From: Carnobacterium gallinarum DSM 4847
GTDB lineage: Bacteria; Bacillota; Bacilli; Lactobacillales; Carnobacteriaceae
Reading direction: 5' to 3'
DNA length: 64,000 nt
Assembly: GCF_000744375.1 (NCBI RefSeq)
Contig: NZ_JQLU01000005.1
Location: 186,001 to 250,000 of the forward strand
In this document: positions 1 through 9,262 of the stretch, piece after piece
Layout of the letters: each line of letters starts with the position of its first letter
Numbering within the stretch: position 1 is the stretch's first letter
Position numbers and translations under genes: made by a program
The notes under the pieces: model-generated
The model's database searches: none
Told to the model about the DNA's origin: nothing
What the model saw: the letters and a program-made list of their open reading frames with translations, nothing else

Positions 1-413
1 TCTCCACCAATTAATGCAGCTCCCGCTTGAACACAACCTTCTGCTACACCTGCAACAATTTGTTCTAAACGAGCAGGGATATTTTTTCCTGTTGCAATAT
101 AATCTAAGAAATATAATGGCTCTGCTCCTTGGGCAATCACATCATTGACACACATAGCGACACAATCAATTCCAATCGTTTCATGCTGGTCCATTGCAAT
201 AGCAATCATTAATTTCGTTCCAACGCCATCTGTTCCAGAAACTAAAACCGGCTCTTTCACCCCAGTAGTCGTTAAATCGAAGCATCCACCAAAGCCACCT
301 AATGCTCCCATCACACCTAAGCGTTCAGTTCGTTTGACGTGTTTTTTGATTCGCTCTACTGTTTCATAACCTGCTTCAACATCTACTCCAGCCTTTGAAT
401 AGGCATTTGCCAT
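1..413 (-). CDS. purM: Phosphoribosylformylglycinamidine cyclo-ligase (AIR synthetase), N-terminal part
   Basis: This is the first 137 codons of PurM; the rest lies beyond the left edge (the family is about 345 residues). PurM closes the imidazole ring: FGAM + ATP gives AIR, in the cytosolic de novo purine pathway. The visible part has the glycine-rich GALGGFGG segment and the SGTDGVGTK motif of the AIR-synthetase N-terminal domain. The ATG at 413 has a GGAGG about nine bases upstream. It lies 71 bases after purF on the same strand and is the last visible gene of purC-S-Q-L-F-M; purN/H/D may follow outside. Sure of identity; the missing C-terminus cannot be judged. Confidence 0.96.
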   Translation of the reverse strand, partial: MANAYSKAGVDVEAGYETVERIKKHVKRTERLGVMGALGGFGGCFDLTTTGVKEPVLVSGTDGVGTKLMIAIAMDQHETIGIDCVAMCVNDVIAQGAEPLYFLDYIATGKNIPARLEQIVAGVAEGCVQAGAALIGG

Positions 414-484
414 TTTATTTGTCCTCCATCTCGTAAAATTCCCCAGAGATTTACGTCTTGAAACGCAAAACTCTGTAAATTTGT

Positions 485-1924
485 CTACTTCTGTTCTTGA
501 GTTTCTTCTAAAGATTTCAAATAATCTGCTTCATAATCATACAAATCCGTTGGAAAATCGCCGTTAAAATAAGCCATACATAAACCGCTATACGGTGCAT
601 CATAATTCAGACCAATTGATTCAATTAAACCATCTTCACTTAGATACGCTAAGCTGTCAGCACCAATCAGACTTTCAATTTCTTTGACTGAATGATTCGC
701 TGCAATTAATTCTTCTCGTGTTTGAATGTCAATTCCATAAAAACATGGATAACGTAGAGGAGGTGAACCGATGCGGACATGAACCTCACTAGCTCCAGCC
801 TCTCTTAACAAATCAACAATTCTGCGACTCGTTGTGCCACGAACAATTGAATCATCTACCATAACCACTTTTTTCCCTTCCACTACACCACGAACTGCTG
901 AAAGTTTCATACGAACGCCTTGCTCTCTTAGTTCTTGTGTTGGTTGAATAAAGGTTCGAGCGACATATTGATTTTTCACTAGACCCATTTCATACGGAAT
1001 CCCACTCATTTCAGCATAACCACTAGCAGCTGATAAAGAAGAATTTGGCACTCCAATAACAATATCTGCATCAACAGGAGCTTCTACTGCCAAACGACGT
1101 CCCATATTTTTGCGAGCCGTATGGACATTGACACCTGCAATATCTGAATCCGGTCTAGCAAAGTAAATATATTCCATTGAACAAATAGACATCGTTGTCT
1201 CGTTTGTATATTTTTCAATACGGTAACCTGCATCGTCAATAATCACAATTTCTCCTGGCATTACTTGGCGCACAAATTTAGCACCAACAACATCTAATGC
1301 ACAAGTTTCACTAGCTAAAATATAGGCTCCATTTTGCATTTGACCAATTGAAAGGGGACGAAAACCATTGGGATCTAATGCGCCAATCATGGCATCTTCC
1401 GTTAAAAGTAAATAAGCAAATCCACCTTTAACAATATTCAAGCTCTCTTTTAACTTTTCTAAAAAGGTTTCTTCTTTACTACGACGAATCAGATGCATTA
1501 AAACTTCCGTATCAGAATTTGAGTGAAAAATCGCACCTTCACGTTCCAATTCAAAACGTAAGCTTTTAGCATTAATTAAATTTCCATTATGAGCCAAAGC
1601 TACTTCGCTATCATAGAACTTAAATAAGAACGGTTGGATGTTATTAATTCCACCACTACCAGATGTTCCGTAACGCACATGACCAATTGCTGCATTGCCT
1701 TTTAAACGCTCTAGCTCAGCTTCATCTTTAAAAACTTCAGCAATCAAACCAACATTCCGATGACCTTTTAATTTCCCTTTGTTATTTGCAACAATTCCAG
1801 CACCTTCTTGACCACGATGTTGCAAACTATGCAAACCAAAATAGCTTAATCGAGCTGCATCATGATGTCCCCAGACACCAAAAACACCACATTCTTCATT
1901 TAAACTTTTTACTTCAGTAGGCAT
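485..1924 (-). CDS. purF: Amidophosphoribosyltransferase
   Basis: PurF catalyses the first committed purine step: PRPP + glutamine gives phosphoribosylamine. From the chosen start, an 11-residue propeptide ([11 protein letters not shown]) precedes CGVFG, where Cys12 becomes the N-terminal nucleophile after processing. The Ntn glutaminase domain is followed by a phosphoribosyltransferase domain with the PRPP loop [14 protein letters not shown]. Cysteines that could bind an Fe-S cluster, as in B. subtilis PurF, are present near CSMEY and in the C-terminal part. An in-frame ATG lies at 1942, but the GGGAGG ribosome site overlaps that codon, whereas it is ten bases upstream of the ATG at 1924, so the latter is preferred. 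The gene overlaps the 3' end of purL by 16 bases, suggesting translational coupling. Confidence 0.96.
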   Translation of the reverse strand: MPTEVKSLNEECGVFGVWGHHDAARLSYFGLHSLQHRGQEGAGIVANNKGKLKGHRNVGLIAEVFKDEAELERLKGNAAIGHVRYGTSGSGGINNIQPFLFKFYDSEVALAHNGNLINAKSLRFELEREGAIFHSNSDTEVLMHLIRRSKEETFLEKLKESLNIVKGGFAYLLLTEDAMIGALDPNGFRPLSIGQMQNGAYILASETCALDVVGAKFVRQVMPGEIVIIDDAGYRIEKYTNETTMSICSMEYIYFARPDSDIAGVNVHTARKNMGRRLAVEAPVDADIVIGVPNSSLSAASGYAEMSGIPYEMGLVKNQYVARTFIQPTQELREQGVRMKLSAVRGVVEGKKVVMVDDSIVRGTTSRRIVDLLREAGASEVHVRIGSPPLRYPCFYGIDIQTREELIAANHSVKEIESLIGADSLAYLSEDGLIESIGLNYDAPYSGLCMAYFNGDFPTDLYDYEADYLKSLEETQEQK

Positions 1925-4143
1925 GGAATCGCATCCTCCCATAGTTGTTTCAACTCAGAAACCGTTGCTTCAATTTTGTCATTTTCAGCTTGAATCGTTA
2001 ATTTCCCATCAGCTGTTACGGTCCCAACTTGACTAGCATCTTCACCAAATAACTCACTAAATGCAGCAACATTCTCTGGTTTCACAGAAATAACATAACG
2101 TGATTGTGTTTCACTAAATAACCAATTAACTGGTAAATCAACTGAAATAGTCAATCCTAGATTCGTAGCTGTCCCACCAAATGCTGATTCAGCTAAAGCT
2201 ACTGCCAATCCACCTTCTGATGTATCATGGGCACTAGCGACTAACCCACCTTGAATCGCTGCCAAAACTTTGTCTTGTCGAGCTTTCTCAACGGCTAAAT
2301 CAAAGTCCATTAGCTGACCTTCAATTTTACCTATTTCTAATTTTTGTAATTCTGAACCATTAAAATCTGCTGCTGTCGTTCCAACAATAAAAATAACATC
2401 TCCATCATTTTTAAAGTCTTGCGTAGTTACATCCTTTAAATTCTGAATTAAACCAACCATCCCAATCATTGGTGTTGGATAAATCGCTTGACTATTAAAT
2501 TCATTGTACATCGAAACATTTCCAGAAATAACTGGAGTATCAAGTGTTGTACAAGCTGCTGCAATTCCATCTGCTGAAGTCCATAATTCCCAGAATATTT
2601 CTGGTTTATCAGGATTTCCATAATTTAAACAATCGGTAATTGCCAATGGTTTTCCACCACTACAAACAATGTTACGTGCCGCTTCTGCGACTGCAATTTG
2701 CCCACCAATTTCTGGGTTTAAATACAAGTAACGTGCATTACAATCCGTTGTTAAAGCCAAGGCTTTCTCCGTTCCACGAATACGAACAACCGCTGCATCA
2801 CTTCCTGGTCCAACAACTGTACTTGTTCGTACCATTGAATCATATTTTTCAAAGATTGAACGTTTTGAAGCAATTGTAGGTTGTTGTACTAATTTTTCTA
2901 GTGTTTCAGTTGGATTGGTAGCAGTTGGAATATAATCGGCCATCTCTGCAAATTCTTTCACTCGAGCTGGTTCTTTGTAAGGTTTATAATAAGTTGGAGC
3001 ATCCTCTGCTAGTGCATCTACAGGTAAATCTGCAACTAACTTTCCTTCGTGATATAAACGGTACATACCATCATCTGTCACATGTCCAATTGTAACGGCC
3101 TCTAATTCATAGCGGTCAAACAATTCTTTGACACGTTCCTCAGAGCCTTTCTCTACACAAATCAACATCCGCTCTTGCGATTCAGAAAGCATCATTTCAT
3201 AGGGAGTCATTTCCGTTTCTCGCTGTGGCACATCATCTAAATTCAAGATTAAGCCACTGCCTGCTTTAGAAGCCATTTCTGAACTTGAAGAAACCAAACC
3301 AGCTGCTCCCATATCTTGAATTCCAATTAGAATATCTTGATAATCATAAATCAATTCTAAACAAGCTTCTAATAATAATTTTTCCATGAAAGGATCTCCA
3401 ACTTGAACTGCAGAACGTTGTGTTTCCTCTTCATCGCTAAATTCTTCTGATGCAAATGTTGCTCCATGAATTCCGTCGCGTCCAGTTTTCGCACCCACAT
3501 ACATAATTGAATTACCGACACCTTTTGCTTGTCCTTTTTGAATATCTTTATGGTCAATTAATCCAACACACATCGCATTCACTAACGGATTTCCAGCATA
3601 GCAAGGATCAAAAGCAATCTCACCACCAACCGTTGGAATCCCAATACAGTTTCCATATCCAGCAATCCCTGCAACTACTTCTTCCAGCAAATATTTTGTT
3701 CGTTGATTATCTAATTCACCAAAACGCAATGAATCTAAGATTGCAATCGGTCTAGCACCCATACTAAAGATATCACGAATAATACCCCCAACTCCTGTAG
3801 CTGCCCCTTCATAAGGCTCCACAGCTGATGGATGATTATGGCTTTCAGCTTTAAAAACAACTGCTTGATTGTCGCCAATATCAACAATCCCCGCACCTTC
3901 ACCAGGTCCTTGTAAAACCTGTGGTCCACTTGTTGGAAATTTTTTCAAGACAGGTTTCGAATTTTTATACGAACAATGTTCACTCCACATCACTGAAAAA
4001 AGCCCAGTTTCCGTATAATTAGGTAAACGTTTCAAAATACAATCGGTAATCATATAATATTCTTCATCCGTTAACCCCCATTGTTGATAAATTTTACGCT
4101 CTTTAATTTCTTCTGGAGTTGGTTCATGTACTAGTTTCGTCAT
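1909..4143 (-). CDS. purL: Phosphoribosylformylglycinamidine synthase, large subunit (small-type PurL)
   Basis: PurL converts FGAR to FGAM using ATP and ammonia supplied by PurQ, in a complex bridged by PurS. At 744 residues it is the short Gram-positive/archaeal form lacking the fused glutaminase and PurS-like domains of the roughly 1300-residue E. coli enzyme, consistent with separate purS and purQ upstream. It has two AIR-synthetase-like halves; [21 protein letters not shown] and the QDMGAAGL segment are typical of the catalytic half. Its ATG overlaps the TAA of purQ by one base (TAATG), a classic coupling junction. Confidence 0.97.
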   Translation of the reverse strand: MTKLVHEPTPEEIKERKIYQQWGLTDEEYYMITDCILKRLPNYTETGLFSVMWSEHCSYKNSKPVLKKFPTSGPQVLQGPGEGAGIVDIGDNQAVVFKAESHNHPSAVEPYEGAATGVGGIIRDIFSMGARPIAILDSLRFGELDNQRTKYLLEEVVAGIAGYGNCIGIPTVGGEIAFDPCYAGNPLVNAMCVGLIDHKDIQKGQAKGVGNSIMYVGAKTGRDGIHGATFASEEFSDEEETQRSAVQVGDPFMEKLLLEACLELIYDYQDILIGIQDMGAAGLVSSSSEMASKAGSGLILNLDDVPQRETEMTPYEMMLSESQERMLICVEKGSEERVKELFDRYELEAVTIGHVTDDGMYRLYHEGKLVADLPVDALAEDAPTYYKPYKEPARVKEFAEMADYIPTATNPTETLEKLVQQPTIASKRSIFEKYDSMVRTSTVVGPGSDAAVVRIRGTEKALALTTDCNARYLYLNPEIGGQIAVAEAARNIVCSGGKPLAITDCLNYGNPDKPEIFWELWTSADGIAAACTTLDTPVISGNVSMYNEFNSQAIYPTPMIGMVGLIQNLKDVTTQDFKNDGDVIFIVGTTAADFNGSELQKLEIGKIEGQLMDFDLAVEKARQDKVLAAIQGGLVASAHDTSEGGLAVALAESAFGGTATNLGLTISVDLPVNWLFSETQSRYVISVKPENVAAFSELFGEDASQVGTVTADGKLTIQAENDKIEATVSELKQLWEDAIPCLLK

Positions 4144-4820
4144 TAGTTTGTCACCTTTCCATAATTCTCTACAATTGATTTAAAGAAACGTAGTCCATCA
4201 CTAGAACCTAGAATATTTTCTACTGCACGTTCTGGATGTGGCATCATACCAAAAACATTTCCTTCCTTATTCACAATTCCCGCAATATCAGCTAGACTCC
4301 CATTTGGGTTCTCATTTGCATAAGTAAAAACAATTTGATTGTTCGTCTTTAGCTCTTCAAGAGTAGTTTCATCACAGTAATAATTTCCTTCTCCATGAGC
4401 AATCGGAATTTGGATAACTTCGTCTTTTTCATACTCTGAAGTAAATTTAGTCTGGTTATTTACTACTTTTAGTCCTACTGTCTTACAAATAAAATGTAAG
4501 GATTCATTTCGACGTAAAGCCCCTGGCAATAAGCCTGCTTCTAATAAAATTTGAAAACCATTACACGTTCCGAATACTGGTTTTCCTTCTTTAGCAAAAC
4601 GGATAACCTCAGGCATAATTGCCGAAAATCGAGCAATCGCACCACAACGCAAATAATCACCATAAGAGAAACCACCTGGTAATAACACTCCGTCAAAACC
4701 AGCTAAACTCGTTTCTTGATGGCGCACATATTCTGCTTCTTCACCTAAAATATCCGTTATAGCAGAAAGCATATCCATATCACAATTTGATCCTGGAAAA
4801 ACGATCACAGCAAATCTCAT
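4143..4820 (-). CDS. purQ: Phosphoribosylformylglycinamidine synthase, glutaminase subunit
   Basis: PurQ is the class I glutamine amidotransferase subunit of FGAM synthase; it hydrolyses glutamine and channels ammonia to PurL. The catalytic triad is visible: Cys86 in GTCNGFQ, and His195 with Glu197 in PHPERA. The 225-residue length is normal for the stand-alone subunit. It begins immediately after the purS stop (no gap) and overlaps purL by one base, so the three subunits of the complex are made in order from one transcript. Confidence 0.97.
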   Translation of the reverse strand: MRFAVIVFPGSNCDMDMLSAITDILGEEAEYVRHQETSLAGFDGVLLPGGFSYGDYLRCGAIARFSAIMPEVIRFAKEGKPVFGTCNGFQILLEAGLLPGALRRNESLHFICKTVGLKVVNNQTKFTSEYEKDEVIQIPIAHGEGNYYCDETTLEELKTNNQIVFTYANENPNGSLADIAGIVNKEGNVFGMMPHPERAVENILGSSDGLRFFKSIVENYGKVTN

Positions 4821-5069
4821 CTAGACTTCCTCCTGAATTTCATAACGGTAACTTTCCATTACTACGTTGGCTAATAATTTGTCACAAACAGCTTCAATCG
4901 TTTCTTCAATTGGACGATCTACTTTTGCAACTTTAATCTCAAAATATTTTCCGATGCGAATATCTTGAATTTCTTCATATCCTAAACGATGAACAGCTCC
5001 TTTAACAGCCTCACCTTGTGGATCTAAAACCGATTCCTTATACATAACATAAACTTTTACAAGATACAT
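4821..5069 (-). CDS. purS: Phosphoribosylformylglycinamidine synthase, PurS subunit
   Basis: PurS is the small (82 residue) structural subunit that joins PurQ and PurL in the Gram-positive FGAM synthase. The sequence begins YLVKVYVMYKESVLDPQGEAV, the standard PurS opening, and contains the IRIGKYFEI segment of the fold. It follows purC by 20 bases and abuts purQ directly. It is not expected to be catalytic. Identity is clear from sequence and operon position. Confidence 0.95.
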   Translation of the reverse strand: MYLVKVYVMYKESVLDPQGEAVKGAVHRLGYEEIQDIRIGKYFEIKVAKVDRPIEETIEAVCDKLLANVVMESYRYEIQEEV

Positions 5070-5089
5070 TTTTAGTTGCCCCTTTATTC

Positions 5090-5803
5090 TTAATTTAATT
5101 TTTTTAAACGTGTTAAAACTTCCTCATATACTGGAACTAAATCGCCTAAATCTAAACGATAAATATCTTTATCTAAATGCTCATTTGTTGCTAAATCCCA
5201 TAAACGACATGTATCTGGTGAAATCTCATCTGCTAAAATAATTGTGCCGTCTTGGCGTTTGCCGAATTCAAGTTTGAAGTCCACTAAACGAATTCCAATG
5301 TCTTTAAATAACTGAATCAATGCTAAATTAATCCTGTGAGCCAGTTCTTTAATTTGCTGAACTTCTGATTTTGTTGCAATTTTTAAATAAGCAATATGGT
5401 CTTCATTAATCATAGGATCATCTAATTTATCTTCTTTAAAATAAAATTCTAAGATTGGAAAATCTAGTGCTGTACCTTCTGAAATTCCTAATCGTTTAGA
5501 AAAGCTTCCTGCTGCCACATTACGAATAACAACTTCTAATGGAAACATCTTAACAGCTTCAATCAATTGATCAGTTTCAGAAATTTGTTGAATAAAATGA
5601 CTGTTGATTCCAGCTTGCTTTAAATAACTAAAAATCAAACTAGTAATCTGATTATTTAATTGCCCCTTACCAGCAATAGTATCTTTTTTGACACCATTTA
5701 ATGCTGTTGCTTGATTCAGATAAGTTACCCATAACTTTTCTTCCTCATTTGTTTTAAATAATTTTTTTGCCTTTCCTTCATACAAAAGCTCTTTTTTCTC
5801 CAC
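5090..5803 (-). CDS. purC: SAICAR synthetase
   Basis: PurC ligates aspartate to CAIR using ATP to give SAICAR. The 237-residue product opens with LLYEGKAKKLF, and carries VVIRNVAAGS and VDFKLEFG, hallmark segments of the family; DEISPDTCRLWD is the C-terminal signature. It is the first gene of the minus-strand operon purC-S-Q-L-F-M. Upstream (5887-5961) lie a strong promoter and paired PurR-type boxes, so the operon is probably repressed by PurR and induced by PRPP as in B. subtilis and lactococci (established for those species, inferred here). Confidence 0.97.
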   Translation of the reverse strand: MEKKELLYEGKAKKLFKTNEEEKLWVTYLNQATALNGVKKDTIAGKGQLNNQITSLIFSYLKQAGINSHFIQQISETDQLIEAVKMFPLEVVIRNVAAGSFSKRLGISEGTALDFPILEFYFKEDKLDDPMINEDHIAYLKIATKSEVQQIKELAHRINLALIQLFKDIGIRLVDFKLEFGKRQDGTIILADEISPDTCRLWDLATNEHLDKDIYRLDLGDLVPVYEEVLTRLKKLN

Positions 5804-5886
5804 TTAATCAAGACCTCCTAATTTTATTCCCAAATACATGAACATTAAAATATAATAAAAGGAAATCATTCATGTTTTATACTTTT

Positions 5887-5915
5887 ATTTTAACAAGACT
5901 AAAATGCTCTGTCAA
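5887..5915 (-). promoter_or_regulatory. Promoter of the purC operon
   Basis: On the minus strand TTGACA (5910-5915) and TAAAAT (5887-5892) are separated by exactly 17 bases: a perfect -35 and a five-of-six -10. The predicted start lies about 80 bases upstream of purC. Confidence 0.85.
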
Positions 5916-5923
5916 CTAAATTT

Positions 5924-5961
5924 ACGAATATTTTAACGAACTTAAATATTTAATGTTCGTG
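5924..5961 (-). promoter_or_regulatory. Paired PurR boxes (purC operon)
   Basis: Just upstream of the -35 are AATGTTCGTG (5952-5961, plus strand) and AACGAACTT (5935-5943), an inverted pair with the CGAAC core of the Gram-positive PurBox; a weaker ACGAATATT sits at 5924-5932. The same arrangement is seen at purE, which supports a shared PurR-type regulator. No purR gene is in the window. Confidence 0.75.
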
Positions 5962-5999
5962 TTTTTAAAAATACAAATTATTGTTGAAGTTATTTATTT

Positions 6000-6028
6000 T
6001 TGATATCTAGTGCATAGTTTAGTACAAT
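6000..6028 (+). promoter_or_regulatory. Promoter of gloA
   Basis: TTGATA (6000-6005) and TACAAT (6023-6028) with a 17-base spacer; an AAGGAGC ribosome site follows before the ATG at 6063. Confidence 0.8.
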
Positions 6029-6062
6029 TAATGTGTAACCTATTTATAAAGGAGCTTAAATC

Positions 6063-6443
6063 ATGACAAACAAAATGTTACACACTTGTATTCGTGTTCA
6101 AAATCTAGATAAATCAATGGCTTTTTATACAAAAGCATTAAATTTAAAAGAAACTAGGCGCAAAGATTTTCCTGAGCACCAATTTACACTTGTTTACTTA
6201 GCCTTTGAAGACGGTGGCTATGAGCTTGAATTAACTTACAATTACGATAAAGCCGAACCCTATGAGATTGGTGATGGCTATGGGCATATCGCCATTGGAG
6301 TGGATGATTTAAAAGCTAGCCATGCCGCGCACGAAGCTGAGGGGTATAATGTGACTAAATTAATGGGGTTACCGGGAACAGATCCAACTTACTACTTCAT
6401 TAAAGATCCTGATGGTTACAAGACTGAAGTTATCCAAAATTAA
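6063..6443 (+). CDS. gloA: Lactoylglutathione lyase / glyoxalase I family (VOC) protein
   Basis: A 126-residue protein of two beta-alpha-beta-beta-beta VOC modules. The four metal ligands known for E. coli GloA have matching residues at nearly the same positions: His7, Glu56, His75 and Glu122. Such enzymes isomerise the methylglyoxal-thiol hemithioacetal to a lactoyl thioester, detoxifying methylglyoxal in the cytosol. It is monocistronic: its own promoter is at 6000-6028 and a shared terminator separates it from the convergent tuf gene. The thiol cofactor in this organism is not evident from sequence. Confidence 0.9.
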   Translation: MTNKMLHTCIRVQNLDKSMAFYTKALNLKETRRKDFPEHQFTLVYLAFEDGGYELELTYNYDKAEPYEIGDGYGHIAIGVDDLKASHAAHEAEGYNVTKLMGLPGTDPTYYFIKDPDGYKTEVIQN

Positions 6444-6455
6444 AGATAGATAAAA

Positions 6456-6504
6456 AAACTAGCTCTAGTTGATTGCAATTACACAATTCAACTAGAGCTA
6501 GTTT
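6456..6504. terminator. Bidirectional terminator between gloA and tuf
   Basis: Seventeen-base perfect arms at 6456-6472 and 6488-6504 (core ACTAGCTCTAGTTGA) flanked by an A-run on the left and TTTAATTTATT on the right. It can end both the plus-strand gloA and the minus-strand tuf transcripts. Confidence 0.85.
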
Positions 6505-6510
6505 AATTTA

Positions 6511-7698
6511 TTATTTTTCGATTTCAGTGACTACTCCAGCACCAACTGTTCTTCCACCTTCACGGATGGAGAATTTAGTCCCTACTTCAACAGCGATTGG
6601 AGCAATTAACTCAACATCAATAGTAACATTATCCCCTGGCATAACCATATCAATTCCTACTGGCAACTCAATTACACCAGTTACATCCGTAGTTCGGATA
6701 TAGAATTGTGGGCGATAATTAGTGAAGAATGGAGTATGACGTCCACCTTCTTCTTTAGATAGAATATACACTTCACCTTTAAATTTTGTATGAGGCGTAA
6801 TGCTACCTGGTTTAGCTAAAACTTGACCACGTTCAATTTCATCACGTCCGATTCCACGTAATAGAATCCCAACGTTATCTCCTGCTTCACCTAAATCTAG
6901 AATTTTTTTAAACATTTCAATCCCTGTAACAGTTGTCTTTTTCACTTCTGGGAACAAGCCAATTAATTCAACTTCTTCACCAACTTTAACTGTCCCACGA
7001 TCAATTCTACCACTTGCTACTGTTCCACGACCTGTGATGGTAAAGACATCTTCAATCGGCATCAAAAATGGTTTATCCATATCTCTTTCTGGGGTAGGAA
7101 TATAGCTATCCACCGTATCCATTAATTCCATAATTTTTGCTTCTGCATCGGCATCACCTTCTAAAGCTTTAAGTGCTGAACCACGAATCACAGGAATATC
7201 ATCACCTGGATAATTGTATTCAGAAAGCAATTCACGAATTTCCATTTCCACTAAATCAAGTAATTCTTCATCATCAACTAGATCAACTTTATTCATAAAG
7301 ACAATTAAATTAGCTACTCCAACTTGGTTTGCTAATAAAATATGCTCACGAGTTTGTGGCATTGGTCCATCTGTTGCAGATACTACTAAGATTGCTCCAT
7401 CCATTTGTGCAGCACCAGTAATCATATTTTTTACATAATCCGCATGTCCTGGTGCATCGATATGTGCATAGTGACGTTTTTCAGTTTCATATTCAACATG
7501 GGCAGTGTTAATTGTAATTCCTCTTTCGCGCTCTTCAGGGGCAGCATCGATGCTTGCGTAATCTTGAGGATTTGCAAGACCTTTCTTAGCTAAGACCGAA
7601 GTAATTGCCGCTGTCAGTGTAGTCTTTCCGTGGTCAACGTGACCAATTGTTCCGATGTTAACGTGTTCTTTTGTTCTTTCATAATGTTGTTTTGCCAT
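6511..7698 (-). CDS. tuf: Translation elongation factor Tu
   Basis: EF-Tu (395 residues) is the GTPase that delivers aminoacyl-tRNA to the ribosome. GTP-binding motifs are intact: GHVDHGKTT (G1, about residues 19-27), DAPGHADY (G3) and NKVD (G4), followed by the two beta-barrel domains. An AAGGAGG site precedes the ATG. The gene stands alone: no fusA or rps genes are beside it, so this is not the classical str operon copy arrangement. A strong promoter (7787-7815) is followed by a CtsR-like direct repeat (7756-7772), an unusual regulatory hint for this gene. Confidence 0.99.
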   Translation of the reverse strand: MAKQHYERTKEHVNIGTIGHVDHGKTTLTAAITSVLAKKGLANPQDYASIDAAPEERERGITINTAHVEYETEKRHYAHIDAPGHADYVKNMITGAAQMDGAILVVSATDGPMPQTREHILLANQVGVANLIVFMNKVDLVDDEELLDLVEMEIRELLSEYNYPGDDIPVIRGSALKALEGDADAEAKIMELMDTVDSYIPTPERDMDKPFLMPIEDVFTITGRGTVASGRIDRGTVKVGEEVELIGLFPEVKKTTVTGIEMFKKILDLGEAGDNVGILLRGIGRDEIERGQVLAKPGSITPHTKFKGEVYILSKEEGGRHTPFFTNYRPQFYIRTTDVTGVIELPVGIDMVMPGDNVTIDVELIAPIAVEVGTKFSIREGGRTVGAGVVTEIEK

Positions 7699-7755
7699 AA
7701 CTTACAAACCTCCTTGAGTGATTCGTTTAGCCTTAAACTAAACCCCTTTTATGAG

Positions 7756-7772
7756 TTTGACCTTTATTGACC
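7756..7772 (-). promoter_or_regulatory. CtsR-like operator in the tuf promoter region
   Basis: Reading the minus strand: GGTCAAT, a three-base AAA spacer, then GGTCAAA. The CtsR consensus is two RGTCAAA heptads separated by NAN. Thirteen of fourteen heptad positions and the spacer fit. It lies about 14 bases downstream of the -10, where a repressor would block transcription. The match is seen directly; CtsR binding is inferred. Confidence 0.6.
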
Positions 7773-7786
7773 AACCTCATAACATA

Positions 7787-7815
7787 GTTATACACCCATT
7801 TAAGATAAATAGCAA
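7787..7815 (-). promoter_or_regulatory. Promoter of tuf
   Basis: Minus strand TTGCTA (7810-7815) and TATAAC (7787-7792), 17-base spacer. The leader to the tuf ATG is about 80 bases. Confidence 0.75.
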
Positions 7816-7978
7816 GAACTTTTACTTATTTTTTGTAAGTTATAATTTGAAAACAATTTTAGTTAGAGAGAATCTTGGGCAAAACTAAAAAATAGCTTTA
7901 CCTCAAACTTTTTATTTTCATAAATAATGGTTAAATAAACATTTTTTTACTAGCCTCTTTAATTAAATTTGAACTAGA

Positions 7979-8749
7979 CTATTTGATTATTTTTCGTTCT
8001 TTTGTAAATTTCAATTGAGCAACAATCATGATACTGATAATAATCAACAAATACCAACTTGTAATTTTTCCTAAATGAACCAACCGCCATTTAGCCAGTT
8101 GATCGGGATAGGACCAAGCACCAAAAAAACTGGCAATATTTTCAGCTATCCAGATAAAAAAAGCGATACAGAAAAAAGACACACTCATAGGCATTTTAAA
8201 AGTTTTTTCACCTACTTTGAAATAAACCCAAGTTCGGTAAAATAAAACAAAAACTAAGAACATCAATAACCAACGGAAATCCCAAACATAATGATGGGTA
8301 TAAAAATTAAAATAAATAGCACTACTAAGTAAAACTACCAATTTCTGGTTAGGCCAACGACTCATTTGTAAATCAAAAACTTTCCACGCTTTGCAAATAT
8401 AACTTCCAATACTTGAATACATAAAACCACTATATAATGGAACTCCCCCTAGTTTCCAAAATCCGTCACCTGGATAACTCCATGACCCGATATTCACTTT
8501 ATATATTTCCAAAGCCAAGCCAATAATATGAAATAGCATAATTACTTTTAGTTCATCTATTGTTTCCAATTTAAAAAACAACAATCCTACTTGAATTAAG
8601 ATACAAATTGCTAAAAGTAAATCATAGCGTGCAATACCCGGTACCATTAAGTATTTTGTCAGTGCTAGTGAAAGAAAAATTAGACCTGGAAATAAACAAC
8701 ATAAAACTTGCTGATACGTAAATTGGCTCAACACTTTAATAACTCGCAT
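7979..8749 (-). CDS. DUF817 family integral membrane protein
   Basis: A 256-residue hydrophobic protein with about eight predicted membrane segments. It carries the paired WSYP motifs (GSWSYPGDGF near residue 90 and GAWSYPDQLAKW near residue 220) and the HHYVWDFRW segment that I associate with the DUF817 family. Function is not known for the family; the conserved His, Trp and Asp residues around membrane segments could form a binding or catalytic site (inference). It appears monocistronic, separated from tuf by about 280 bases. Confidence 0.75.
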   Translation of the reverse strand: MRVIKVLSQFTYQQVLCCLFPGLIFLSLALTKYLMVPGIARYDLLLAICILIQVGLLFFKLETIDELKVIMLFHIIGLALEIYKVNIGSWSYPGDGFWKLGGVPLYSGFMYSSIGSYICKAWKVFDLQMSRWPNQKLVVLLSSAIYFNFYTHHYVWDFRWLLMFLVFVLFYRTWVYFKVGEKTFKMPMSVSFFCIAFFIWIAENIASFFGAWSYPDQLAKWRLVHLGKITSWYLLIIISIMIVAQLKFTKERKIIK

Positions 8750-8830
8750 TTACTAAACACTCCTTCTACTAATAAAGTATCTACTTATTTACTAAAGAAA
8801 TTCTTAATAAGATGCAAAGAAATTCATAAA

Positions 8831-8896
8831 AGTCATATTTTTTTCACATTTTTAAATTAATTTAGTCATAAATTCTTCATATTTTACTTGTATACT
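8831..8896 (+). promoter_or_regulatory. Phased 11-bp repeats and -10 of a small-RNA promoter
   Basis: Six consecutive 11-base units run from 8831 to 8896. Four carry a TCATA/TCACA core at the same offset (units at 8831, 8842, 8864 and 8875), and the last ends in a TATACT -10 (8891-8896). No good -35 exists at the right distance. Tandem 11-base repeats replacing a -35 are typical of OmpR/PhoB-family activator sites; 8863-8882 matches about 14 of 20 positions of the E. coli PHO box. The regulator is inferred. Confidence 0.5.
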
Positions 8897-8902
8897 ATAT
8901 TT

Positions 8903-9005
8903 ATACTAAAAATAACAAAACAAAACTTTTTCATTTTCTTTACTCCTCCAAAGTAAAGAACCAACTCCTTTTAGCCACTCATCCTCCAAATGAGTGGCTT
9001 TTTTT
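8903..9005 (+). ncRNA. Candidate trans-acting small RNA with twin anti-Shine-Dalgarno loops
   Basis: No open frame is present, yet the stretch has a promoter-like -10 (8891-8896), two hairpins and a T-run. Hairpin 1 pairs CTTTACT (8938-8944) with AGTAAAG (8952-8958). Hairpin 2 pairs AGCCACTCAT (8973-8982) with ATGAGTGGCT (8990-8999) and is followed by seven Ts: a rho-independent terminator. Both loops are the same seven bases, CCTCCAA, and the linker holds ACTCCTTTT (8964-8972). All three are complementary to GGAGG/AAAGGAGT ribosome sites. This resembles the design of Listeria LhrC and streptococcal csRNAs (established families), but I see no sequence identity to claim homology. The transcript would be about 100 nt. 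Confidence 0.6.
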
Positions 9006-9210
9006 ACTAAAATTAATTTCTTGAACTACGCTAATCAGCAATCCCATAGTGATAAATTATTTATTTTCTCACTTTCTATTTAGATTTCTCCTTCTAATGA
9101 AGGCCTAGCAAATATTTTTTTCTCGAGGTAAATTTATCCAATCGTAGTTTTTTATTGTTTTTATACTATTTAAAGGATAATGAAACATACATGTTTTATT
9201 TTAAAGAAAA

Positions 9211-9256
9211 AAACTATTGCCAAGCTTCCTAATAAAGAAATGCTTAACAATAGTTT
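9211..9256 (-). terminator. Terminator of purE-K-B
   Basis: AAACTATTG (9211-9219) pairs with CAATAGTTT (9248-9256), extended by AAGC/GCTT inside; the minus-strand transcript runs into a T-rich tract. Confidence 0.8.
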
Positions 9257-9262
9257 CTCTTT

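Noticed and set aside
145-369. Plus-strand open frame opposite purM
   Set aside because: Antisense shadow of a conserved enzyme gene; no ribosome site.
8970-9005. Plain terminator for a plus-strand gene
   Set aside because: No gene on the plus strand lies upstream for over a kilobase; with the first hairpin and promoter it fits a small RNA better.
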